Shown here: piece after piece, positions 35,818 through 42,711 of the stretch
Layout of the letters: the number at the start of each line of letters is the position of its first letter
How positions within the stretch are numbered: the stretch's first letter is position 1
Assembly: GCA_043801855.1 (NCBI GenBank)
Contig: JAZDLQ010000093.1
Location: 1-54,409 of the forward strand
Direction of reading: 5' to 3'
DNA from: CAYTWW01 sp043801855
GTDB taxonomy: Archaea; Nanobdellota; Nanobdellia; Woesearchaeales; GW2011-AR15
Length of the DNA stretch: 54,409 nucleotides
Notes under the pieces: model-generated
Database searches by the model: none
What the model was told of the DNA's origin: nothing
The model's input: the letters and a program-made list of their open reading frames with translations, nothing else
Translations under genes and position numbers: made by a program

Positions 35818-36278
35818 ACTTGATACCTCTTTGGCATGGATTTGCACTTTGTGTATTTTCTTGCTTCATGATAAAGCTTGATAATTTCTTTTGTTAGGTT
35901 ATCTTTTTTTGCCAGAGAAAAAAGTCGTTTCCAGGAAATTATATGAAGAAATAGGTAATATATTGCCCTTCTTGTCCTAATGTCACCTATCTTCAGGCCA
36001 TCTATTATTGCATGCTCAACTGAATAAAACCCATATGTGTAATGTTCGAAAGCAGGATTAAGCTTATCAGGTGAGTATCTGTTTACGATAGAGTAAAACC
36101 CATTCTGCTTTTTCTTCTGTCTTTGCGATATTGAATATATCCTTTTCTGCCTGCCTCCACCTGATACATTAACATAGCCCTGTTTTTTTAATTTGGAGAG
36201 CAGGTTTAGTGCAGACTGGCGTGTAAGATTTTGTTCCTTTGCAAATGTTTCAGCAGTGTACTTGCCTTCTTTTATCAT
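35814..36278 (-). CDS. Winged-HTH antitoxin, AbiEi-like
   Basis: 154 aa from the ATG at 36278; a longer frame to 36350 lies across the promoter. N-terminal winged helix: TAETFAKEQNLTRQSALNLLSKLKKQGYV with a Gly/Arg wing GGGRQKRIYSI. The helical C-terminus has no known motif. A TATA box on the minus strand sits about 26-33 nt upstream. It overlaps the nucleotidyltransferase, the usual AbiEi-AbiEii order. Confidence 0.72.
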   Translation of the reverse strand: MIKEGKYTAETFAKEQNLTRQSALNLLSKLKKQGYVNVSGGGRQKRIYSISQRQKKKQNGFYSIVNRYSPDKLNPAFEHYTYGFYSVEHAIIDGLKIGDIRTRRAIYYLFLHIISWKRLFSLAKKDNLTKEIIKLYHEARKYTKCKSMPKRYQV

Positions 36279-36370
36279 TAGATATATTATCCATAATAAG
36301 TAATATATAAACTTTTTGTTTTTTATATTAAGATAATAAAAAAACTGCAATATTTGAACAAGATTAAAGA

Positions 36371-36685
36371 TTATATCTCAATTCCTTCTTTTACTGCCTG
36401 GCTAACTAATCCTATCTGATTGCTTTTTATCTCAAATTCCTCAGGCGTATAGCAGAAAGGCTCAACTTCAGTTGGAAGCTTGTCCCAGAAATCATACATC
36501 CTTGCAATTCTTTGGCTAAAAAAAATTCCTTTGAAATCAGGAGATACAATCAAAATATCATAATCACTATCTTTAAAATTATCTCCTCGAGCGCGGCTGC
36601 CAAATAATATAGCTTTTTTTACATTATACTTTTTTCTTACTCTATTAATGAATTCAACAGCTACTTTATCTGCAATTTTGCCCAT
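36371..36685 (-). CDS. MNT-type nucleotidyltransferase antitoxin
   Basis: 104 aa from the ATG at 36685, inside the end of the HEPN gene (25-nt overlap). Active site AILFGSRARGDNFKDSDYDILIV is intact (GS plus DxD). It is shorter than the other MNT proteins here and has no extra domain. It pairs with the HEPN gene just upstream. Confidence 0.88.
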   Translation of the reverse strand: MGKIADKVAVEFINRVRKKYNVKKAILFGSRARGDNFKDSDYDILIVSPDFKGIFFSQRIARMYDFWDKLPTEVEPFCYTPEEFEIKSNQIGLVSQAVKEGIEI

Positions 36686-37038
36686 TCCATCACACCCTTT
36701 GCTGTTTTCTCGTGTTTTTCGCAAATAGTCTTATCATAAAGTTCTGCAGGCGTTCCTGCCGCCATATCAGGATATCTTGTAACCATATATTCTGGATTTA
36801 AATCCCTAATGCCAGATATCAATCTACTTGGTAATTTTACTTTTGCAGCTAAAAAAATCAAAGAGTGACCTTTTGGTATCTCTTTTATTTTAAAAAGGCA
36901 TATCCCTTTTAAATATTTTTCAACACACTGATGGTAGAAAAAAACAGAGCCATCATAATTCTTAGAATTTTTAAGAACTGTTGCCTTATCAAAGTCAGAT
37001 TGGGTCTGTTGCATCCAGTTAATAATTTCTTGTCTCAT
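36661..37038 (-). CDS. HEPN-domain protein
   Basis: 125 aa: SDFDKATVLKNSKNYDGSVF, FYHQCVEKYLKGICLF, PKGHSLIFLAAK, and a RYPDMAAG loop. This is the common archaeal HEPN form that occurs directly upstream of MNT genes. First gene of the pair, with the minus-strand TATA about 25-30 nt upstream. Confidence 0.88.
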   Translation of the reverse strand: MRQEIINWMQQTQSDFDKATVLKNSKNYDGSVFFYHQCVEKYLKGICLFKIKEIPKGHSLIFLAAKVKLPSRLISGIRDLNPEYMVTRYPDMAAGTPAELYDKTICEKHEKTAKGVMEWAKLQIK

Positions 37039-37096
37039 TCTTTAATTAATATAAACAGTAGATATATATATTTAACTTTTGTGAAATAGATTCTAT

Positions 37097-37705
37097 CTAC
37101 CCAATCCAAACATCAATAACTTCAAAATTTGTTTTTTCTTTTCGTAAAAAAGCTATTACATGCTGTGTGTGCTCAATAGGAACTAAAAAAACACCATTTC
37201 CCAGTTTTTTTCCACCATAATTAGAAAGCAGTCCAACACTTTTGTATATTTTATCATTAACTTTCTGCTTATATCCGTACAACTTTCTCCATAGCTTTAT
37301 TTGATTTTTTCTTTCACCTTTGGCTTTAATTACAAACAGGCTGCTTCCTTTTGTTTTTGGCCGATCAAAATATTTACCATATAAAACTATCCCATTTGAA
37401 ATTATGCTTCTTTCAAGATCCCATTTTTTAATCTCTCCAACCTGAATGTCTAAATTGTTTTCTACACCTAATAATTTCCAGTATTTTTTGTATTTTATTG
37501 ATTCCAAAAAAGATTCTTTAATTGCACCAACCTCTTTTTGAATATCCTTTTTTGTGTCTATAAAAATGTCTACATCGCTATTTTTATCAGTATCCTGTCT
37601 TGCAACGCTTCCAAAAAGAATAATGCTTTTAATTTCGGAAGAGTCTTTCATCTTTTCAATTAAAAACGATACAAAGTCCATAGCATAAGATATCAGCCTG
37701 CTCAT
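37097..37705 (-). CDS. MNT nucleotidyltransferase with C-terminal extra domain (paralogue 1)
   Basis: 202 aa. MNT site IILFGSVARQDTDKNSDVDIFI is intact. The C-terminal about 85 residues (QIKLWRKLYGYKQKVNDKIY, LGNGVFLVP) form an extra alpha/beta domain that recalls PaaX-type regulators by the LWRKLYGY pattern; this is weak. It is a paralogue of 38293-38910, which shares the MDFxSxL start, YWKLLG and SNGIxLYGKY. It overlaps the HEPN gene by 4 nt. Confidence 0.85.
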   Translation of the reverse strand: MSRLISYAMDFVSFLIEKMKDSSEIKSIILFGSVARQDTDKNSDVDIFIDTKKDIQKEVGAIKESFLESIKYKKYWKLLGVENNLDIQVGEIKKWDLERSIISNGIVLYGKYFDRPKTKGSSLFVIKAKGERKNQIKLWRKLYGYKQKVNDKIYKSVGLLSNYGGKKLGNGVFLVPIEHTQHVIAFLRKEKTNFEVIDVWIG

Positions 37706-38112
37706 TTTAGTTCCTCTATTTCATTTAATCCGAGACTAATGAAGAGTTTTTTTAATTTATTAAAATCAAGAATTATCTTTTCAAGTATCTCTTCCGGCTG
37801 CCTTCTTCCATAGCATAAAGTATTTCTTTTTTCTTCAATGCTTCTAATAAGATTAAGAATTTCTTCTTTATTCTCAAAATCATAAGGTATTTTTTCTGAT
37901 AGTTTTTTTTTTGATAGGAACCACTCATGCTTAATGAGGTGATCATATGTAATAAAATTTTTTTTGTGTAGGTAAATTTCCATCATATCAACTACTGCTG
38001 CTGATGAGTGGAATCCAATAGTCCTTTGCTTTGAAGTAATGCCTTTTTTTATGGCTTCATCAATTTCAGCTATACTTTCCTTTAAATTTTCTAAATGGCT
38101 TTCAATTTTCAT
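37702..38112 (-). CDS. HEPN-like protein (paralogue 1)
   Basis: 136 aa, helical. RTIGFHSSAAVVDMMEIYLH, IKHEWFLSKKKL, IEEKRNTLCYGRRQ. The RNxLCYG element occupies the HEPN RNase motif, again with Tyr where His is usual. It is a clear paralogue of 38891-39289. A 15-bp inverted repeat lies around its TATA box. Confidence 0.8.
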   Translation of the reverse strand: MKIESHLENLKESIAEIDEAIKKGITSKQRTIGFHSSAAVVDMMEIYLHKKNFITYDHLIKHEWFLSKKKLSEKIPYDFENKEEILNLIRSIEEKRNTLCYGRRQPEEILEKIILDFNKLKKLFISLGLNEIEELK

Positions 38113-38124
38113 TATGAAAAAAAT

Positions 38125-38168
38125 TTATGTGATTAAGTATATAAAGTTTTCGTTACTTTATCACATAA
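38125..38168 (-). promoter_or_regulatory. Inverted-repeat operator around the TATA box of HEPN-MNT paralogue 1
   Basis: Left arm TTATGTGATTAAGTA (38125-38139) and right arm TACTTTATCACATAA (38154-38168) match with one mismatch over 15 bp. The 14-nt spacer holds the TATA-like element. It begins 12 nt from the HEPN ATG at 38112. A dimeric repressor here would block TBP. Confidence 0.6.
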
Positions 38169-38193
38169 AATTAAGTACCTTAGTAGCATAAAG

Positions 38194-38279
38194 TCATTCC
38201 CCAATCACTTTTACCAGCACTCTCTTCTTTCGCTGCCCGTCAAACTCACCATAAAATATCTGTTCCCATGGGCCAAGTT
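38194..38279 (-). repeat. Decayed yjbQ 3' end, copy B
   Basis: About 86 bp matching the end of the intact yjbQ gene at 39376, including its stop (VKVIGE stop versus VKIIGE stop). A stretch of about 47 bp is identical by eye (from TTCTTTCGCTGCCC to TGTTCCCATGG). It breaks off after the LGPWEQI codons. It lies between the two paralogous HEPN-MNT modules. Confidence 0.88.
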
Positions 38280-38292
38280 TATAAAACTATAA

Positions 38293-38910
38293 TCACAATT
38301 CCATAGCCTTGATTATCTTTACCGCAATCCTGTATTTTTTAAATAATTTTGCAAACTCAAGATAAGACTCCATAGGCGCTTTAATGCATCCTTTGCCCAT
38401 GCGCTCGGCTTTAAACTTTTGGATAAGGCCGTTATATTTTTTTCCTTTGAATGAATAGCCAAACATTTGCTTGTTAAACATAACTCTCTTATTATTCGGT
38501 GTTACATTTTCCCAAAAGTAATAAACAAAATGCCTGCCAGAAAAATTAGAGCTGTATTTTCCATATAGTGTTATTCCATTAGATATGATACTTGGCTTAA
38601 GAGAATCCCATTCATCAAGAACTCCGATTGTTAGTTTTATTTCGTTTTTTATCCCTAGTAATTTCCAGTAATTGCTGTATTTAACAGATGAAAAAAAACG
38701 TTCAAGAATCCTGTTGCAATCTGCCTCAATTTTTTTGTCACTGCTGATTAAATCTATAAATATGTCAATGTCACTGTTTTTATCACCTTCATCTCTGCTA
38801 AATGAGCCAAAGAGGATTATATTTTTTAGTTGAGGAGACTTAATTTTCTGAACTAAATAAGACGCAAAATCCATGCTATATGCAATAATCTCATACTTCG
38901 CTGATTCCAT
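38293..38910 (-). CDS. MNT nucleotidyltransferase with C-terminal extra domain (paralogue 2)
   Basis: 205 aa from the ATG at 38910 (MESAKYEIIAYSMDFASYL), overlapping the HEPN gene by 20 nt. MNT site IILFGSFSRDEGDKNSDIDIFI is intact. C-terminal domain as in paralogue 1 (KQMFGYSFKGKKYNGLIQKF, GKGCIKAPMES) but more diverged. It ends 14 nt from yjbQ remnant B. Confidence 0.85.
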   Translation of the reverse strand: MESAKYEIIAYSMDFASYLVQKIKSPQLKNIILFGSFSRDEGDKNSDIDIFIDLISSDKKIEADCNRILERFFSSVKYSNYWKLLGIKNEIKLTIGVLDEWDSLKPSIISNGITLYGKYSSNFSGRHFVYYFWENVTPNNKRVMFNKQMFGYSFKGKKYNGLIQKFKAERMGKGCIKAPMESYLEFAKLFKKYRIAVKIIKAMEL

Positions 38911-39289
38911 TTTTCCTAAAAATCTCCTTAAGCTCATTAAATGCTTCAATTGTTTTCATTATGACTTCAACGCTTTGCGGTTTGCCATAGCATAATACAT
39001 TTCGCTTCTCTTCAATTTCATACATCAGTTCAAAAATTTTCTTCTTTTCTTTAAAGTCAAATGAAAATTTTTCATTGAGCTTATTTTTTGACTTAAGCCA
39101 TTCATGCTTTATCATAAAGCCAGGGTCTATTAGATTATTTCTATGCAAATAAATCTCAAGCATATCAACAGCTGCTGCAGAGGTATTAAAACCAATTGTT
39201 CGTTGTCTCTTAGCAATGCCTATTTCTATTGATTCGTTGATCATCTCTATACTTTCTTTTAATACTTCTAAATGATTGTCTATTAGCAT
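38891..39289 (-). CDS. HEPN-like protein (paralogue 2)
   Basis: 132 aa, closely similar to the HEPN protein at 37702: RTIGFNTSAAAVDMLEIYLH, IKHEWLKSKNKL, IEEKRNVLCYGKPQ. As there, the motif residue after RNxLC is Tyr rather than His. Leaderless start at 39289 with the TATA centred near 39317. Three GTTTC-N4-GAAAC-like palindromes surround the promoter. Confidence 0.8.
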   Translation of the reverse strand: MLIDNHLEVLKESIEMINESIEIGIAKRQRTIGFNTSAAAVDMLEIYLHRNNLIDPGFMIKHEWLKSKNKLNEKFSFDFKEKKKIFELMYEIEEKRNVLCYGKPQSVEVIMKTIEAFNELKEIFRKNGISEV

Positions 39290-39290
39290 A

Positions 39291-39363
39291 TTTTCAATTG
39301 AAACAATTCTAATATTTAAATATTTTGTTTCAAACGAAACATTAACATGGTTTCAAGTGAAAC
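39291..39363 (-). promoter_or_regulatory. Triple palindromic operator (GTTTC-N4-GAAAC)
   Basis: Three sites: TTTTCAATTGAAAC (39291-39304), GTTTCAAACGAAAC (39327-39340) and GTTTCAAGTGAAAC (39350-39363). Their arms are identical apart from one base in the first. The first overlaps the transcription start, and the other two lie upstream of the TATA element (about 39312-39323). Centres are 36 and 23 bp apart. This suggests cooperative binding by a module-encoded protein. Confidence 0.65.
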
Positions 39364-39375
39364 TAGAAAAAGTGT

Positions 39376-39789
39376 TCATTCCCCTATTATCTTCACTAAT
39401 ACTTTCTTCTTTCGCTGCCCGTCAAACTCACCATAAAATATCTGTTCCCATGGACCTAAATCAAGCTTTCCGTGTGTTATTGCTACTGTTACTTCACGCC
39501 CCATTATTGTTCTCATGAGATGTGCATATGCATTGTCCTCGCCTGTCTCGTTATGCTCGTAGTGCTTGTCCATTGGCACAAGTTTTTTTAGCCATTCTTT
39601 ATAGTCATTAATCAGGCCGTCTTCTGCATCATTGATATAGACAGATGCAGTTATATGCATCGCATTGACAAGAACGATTCCTTCCTGTATATGTGATTTT
39701 TTTACTAATTCTTCAACTTGATGCGTGATGTTAATGAATTCTATTCGCTCTTCTGTCTGGAAAAAAAGATGCTCAGTAAAGGATTTCAT
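39376..39789 (-). CDS. yjbQ: YjbQ/UPF0047 family protein
   Basis: 137 aa, normal length. Family markers: HITASVYINDAEDGLINDY, the DNAYAHLMRTIMG block with its His, VAITHGKLDLGPWEQIFYGEFDGQR. Homologues show thiamine-phosphate-synthase-like activity in vitro; the physiological role is unsettled. It is the intact head of a series of 3'-end copies at 38194 and 34384. Confidence 0.92.
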   Translation of the reverse strand: MKSFTEHLFFQTEERIEFINITHQVEELVKKSHIQEGIVLVNAMHITASVYINDAEDGLINDYKEWLKKLVPMDKHYEHNETGEDNAYAHLMRTIMGREVTVAITHGKLDLGPWEQIFYGEFDGQRKKKVLVKIIGE

Positions 39790-39859
39790 ATTGCGCTCAA
39801 CCTCTTCACAAGCAAATATTTCAAATACACTTAAATATAACGTTTTTTTAAATCAAAAT

Positions 39860-40492
39860 ATGGCAAATCTTGAAGAGCTTCTTGAAGCGCATAAGAAGAG
39901 GTTTGGCATTGAGAAAGTTTTCTTGGAATCTCTGGATTTAGATGCTCTAAGGTGGGTTTATTATGGCATGCATAATTGTGATGCGCCGGGTTATGTCATT
40001 GATGCACTTAGCGCTACGGAAAGAGTACAATTTTATGCAGGTATTTGGAGATATAAGAAATCAGAAGCAGGAAAAGAGCAAATCTGTAAATTTATTGCAG
40101 ATAATGATTTAATAAGTGCTGTTAGTTATTTAATTGGCATTGGAGAAAAAAACTTGCTAGGGCATTATAATGAAGAAAGATTTGGCAAGGAGAAATACAA
40201 AAAAAATACACCATTAAGAGAAAGGCTTGCAGTTAAGTTATCTGAGAGTAGCTTTTTTAAAACACAAAACTCTGCATTTATAGCTTCACTTGGTACTAAA
40301 ATTATTGAGTCTTGGCATAAAAATCAAGCGCATGTGTTATATGAAGGACATGTAGGTATGACAGCGCCGATAAGCCAAAAAGAAGGCGTAGTTTTCATTT
40401 GGAATTACCTTGAGGTATTAAGTAGTAAATACATAGCACAGGTCAATATAGCTTCAGAATCAGAAACACCAGAACAATTAAAACTATTTTAA
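39860..40492 (+). CDS. Unknown helical protein
   Basis: 210 aa from the ATG at 39860, with a TATA-like CTTAAATATAA about 25 nt upstream; the longer frame overlaps yjbQ. Not recognised. Helical and soluble: LEELLEAHKKRFGIEKVFLESL, then RWVYYGMHNCDAPGYVIDAL, ending EQLKLF. It is followed 37 nt later by another unknown helical protein in the same direction. Confidence 0.65.
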   Translation: MANLEELLEAHKKRFGIEKVFLESLDLDALRWVYYGMHNCDAPGYVIDALSATERVQFYAGIWRYKKSEAGKEQICKFIADNDLISAVSYLIGIGEKNLLGHYNEERFGKEKYKKNTPLRERLAVKLSESSFFKTQNSAFIASLGTKIIESWHKNQAHVLYEGHVGMTAPISQKEGVVFIWNYLEVLSSKYIAQVNIASESETPEQLKLF

Positions 40493-40529
40493 AATGATAT
40501 CAAAATCAGGTATCAATTAATAAGCAAAA

Positions 40530-41777
40530 ATGCTATATGCTCCTCTTGATAACTTTAGAGAATCCACTCTGGTTGAAGAGCTACTCAAAGATTTTCTGGG
40601 CTGGGCGTTTGTTCCAACTGAATATAGAACAGTAGATTACAGGGTTTTTATTGAATATATGCATATTGATGACTTAAAAATACTTACACAGAATCTTCTT
40701 GAGTTTTCCAGAGGGATTCCTTTTAGCGAGCAATTCGAGATGGCACCTGGCGTGCAGTTTGGATTTGCCAGAAGAGATATTCTGCAAGCTAGGCAAAGAA
40801 ACTATAGGTCAGAAGATGTTCAGACAAGAATTCCTGATTTGGATTGGAGTAAAGAAACTGAGATACTTGGCTTTTGGGATAAATATGCTGACATTTGGTC
40901 AGAAAGATTCCAAAGAAGCAAAACAAAAAAAGTACCAGATTTACAACCACAAACAGTTGCTGCAATGTACCTTGATTTTTTTAATGGCTGGAGAAGAGCA
41001 AAGCCACTTGAAGACCTGATATTAACTACAGAAAAGCTTCAGGGAGAATATGCAGGAAATTTTAAAATAAATGCCGATGTTATGGGTTATTCTCTTTTAA
41101 GACAAGTTAGAAATGGAATTATTGAATATTGCAGGCAGGAAATTATTGAAGGTAAAGAGCTTAGCCAAGCGCTTTCTTCTCTTTACATTAAAAGGATCTC
41201 AGCCTTGCAGCTTAGAAGTAATTCAGATGAGATGTTACTTCCTAAAGATAGTCTTTTAAAGCCACTTGAAGAGCTTGCTGTTGAATCAACAAGAGGGCTT
41301 ATTCGCGCAAGAAATATTATCAGGAATTATTCTCTAGTAGTTTTTGGAAGCGAAAATGCAATAATTCCATATGGAGCAAAAAATATTGAAGGTGCAACAT
41401 ATCCGCAGCTTGAATATGCAGCAAAAAGCTTACTGTGCGGCATTCACCTTGAACTTAGAAGAGCAGAACTTTCGAGAGAAGAAGCATTGTCCCAGGATGA
41501 TTTAGCCGCTTATGGGCATTATCTTCAAACAGGAGGATATGCAACATTAATGGCAGCTGTTCCTGAACTATTTGATGGAAATTCCCTGAAATCACTTGTT
41601 GATGTATGCCTTGATGCATCTGGGAGCCTGACACGGGCAAGAAGATTAGTAAATCATTTTTTTTCATATTCAGGAGCTAAAAGAAGAAATTATCGTTTAT
41701 ATACTACCACTAGTTATGAGCACCAAAAAAAGGCAGCTGCTGAAATTATTGCTATGATTTATCATGCAGCCCAATAA
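40530..41777 (+). CDS. Unknown large helical protein
   Basis: 415 aa, not recognised. No signal or membrane segment. Predicted all-helical with Arg-rich helices (FARRDILQARQRNYR, RGLIRARNIIRNYS, SLTRARRLVNHFF). A QLEYAAKSLLCGIHLELRR segment lies in the C-terminal half. It is possibly paired with the gene upstream. Composition is ordinary for the window. Confidence 0.65.
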   Translation: MLYAPLDNFRESTLVEELLKDFLGWAFVPTEYRTVDYRVFIEYMHIDDLKILTQNLLEFSRGIPFSEQFEMAPGVQFGFARRDILQARQRNYRSEDVQTRIPDLDWSKETEILGFWDKYADIWSERFQRSKTKKVPDLQPQTVAAMYLDFFNGWRRAKPLEDLILTTEKLQGEYAGNFKINADVMGYSLLRQVRNGIIEYCRQEIIEGKELSQALSSLYIKRISALQLRSNSDEMLLPKDSLLKPLEELAVESTRGLIRARNIIRNYSLVVFGSENAIIPYGAKNIEGATYPQLEYAAKSLLCGIHLELRRAELSREEALSQDDLAAYGHYLQTGGYATLMAAVPELFDGNSLKSLVDVCLDASGSLTRARRLVNHFFSYSGAKRRNYRLYTTTSYEHQKKAAAEIIAMIYHAAQ

Positions 41778-41800
41778 TAAAATTACATAATTTACTGTAA

Positions 41801-42577
41801 TTATTTACTTTTTTTTGCATCTTCAACAATAAGCGCATGGAATTCCTGATAGATTGCTAAGTCTCTTGGTAAATTATATTCAAAGAATCCTTTTATTTTA
41901 TCATACTCTTCATTTGAATTGAATAGATTTTCTTTTTCAATGAATTTTCTTGTATATGCATCAATTACAAATGTCGGAACTTTGTAAGCATAGAGTAATA
42001 TTGAGTCAGCGGTTTCTTTTCCAATGCCCCATACTGAAAGAAGTTCATTTCTTGCAGGTGTTTTTTTTAGATTTAGGTAAAATTTTGAAAACTCAATTAG
42101 TTTTCTTGTTTTTTGATTGAAGTAGCCGGAGGGCTTGATTGCTGTTTTTATTTCTTCAATGTTACATTTAAGTACTTCTTTTGCATTAAGAAGGTTTTTT
42201 TCTTTTAGATTCAGCAGCGCTTTTTCAACATTAGTCCAATTTGTGTTTTGGGTCAATAAATCGTCTTTAGTTTGTTTTTGTGTAATTCCAGACACACTTG
42301 CTTGCATGATTTCAGCTTGCTTTATTACCTCCAATTCTTGTTTAGTAAATGGTCTCCCTAGCTTAAGTTGTTGCAATGACCTGACAACTCCGGGATACCA
42401 TGAAGTATTTTGCGTCAGGACGGAGCCGATGCAAATTTCAAAGATTTGAGCTTGGTTATGTGGGTAGGAGTAATCGCCAGGGTGATATTCACAAAGTAAT
42501 GTTTTATCATTAATTAGCGGCCACCAACCCTGTTGGCCGTATTTTTTTAGAAGATTTTTATATTCGTGATTATGCAT
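41801..42577 (-). CDS. Endonuclease III-related HhH-GPD DNA glycosylase
   Basis: 258 aa from the ATG at 42577; the longer frame to 42718 is a hydrophobic run through the promoter region. HhH-GPD: LLSVWGIGKETADSILLYA (about 180-197) with Lys, and Asp207 in FVIDAYTRKF. No C-terminal Fe-S cysteine cluster. It fits the EndoIII-related group of short archaeal glycosylases. The LTQNTxW motif appears twice, at 54-60 and 108-114, where the family has it once. Confidence 0.82.
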   Translation of the reverse strand: MHNHEYKNLLKKYGQQGWWPLINDKTLLCEYHPGDYSYPHNQAQIFEICIGSVLTQNTSWYPGVVRSLQQLKLGRPFTKQELEVIKQAEIMQASVSGITQKQTKDDLLTQNTNWTNVEKALLNLKEKNLLNAKEVLKCNIEEIKTAIKPSGYFNQKTRKLIEFSKFYLNLKKTPARNELLSVWGIGKETADSILLYAYKVPTFVIDAYTRKFIEKENLFNSNEEYDKIKGFFEYNLPRDLAIYQEFHALIVEDAKKSK

Positions 42578-42711
42578 AGAAACAGTGAATAATTTTTTAT
42601 TTAAAAAGATATTTTTATTACTAAACAGTGATAAAAAATAGAAACATTTATATACAAAAAAGCCACTAAATAGTAAATAAAAGCATTTTGTAGGCTTTTG
42701 GGTAACCATAA

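Noticed and set aside
42681..42701. AAAAGC…GCTTTT hairpin in the leader of the giant gene
   Set aside because: A 6-bp AT-rich stem with a 9-nt loop is too weak to call a regulatory element.
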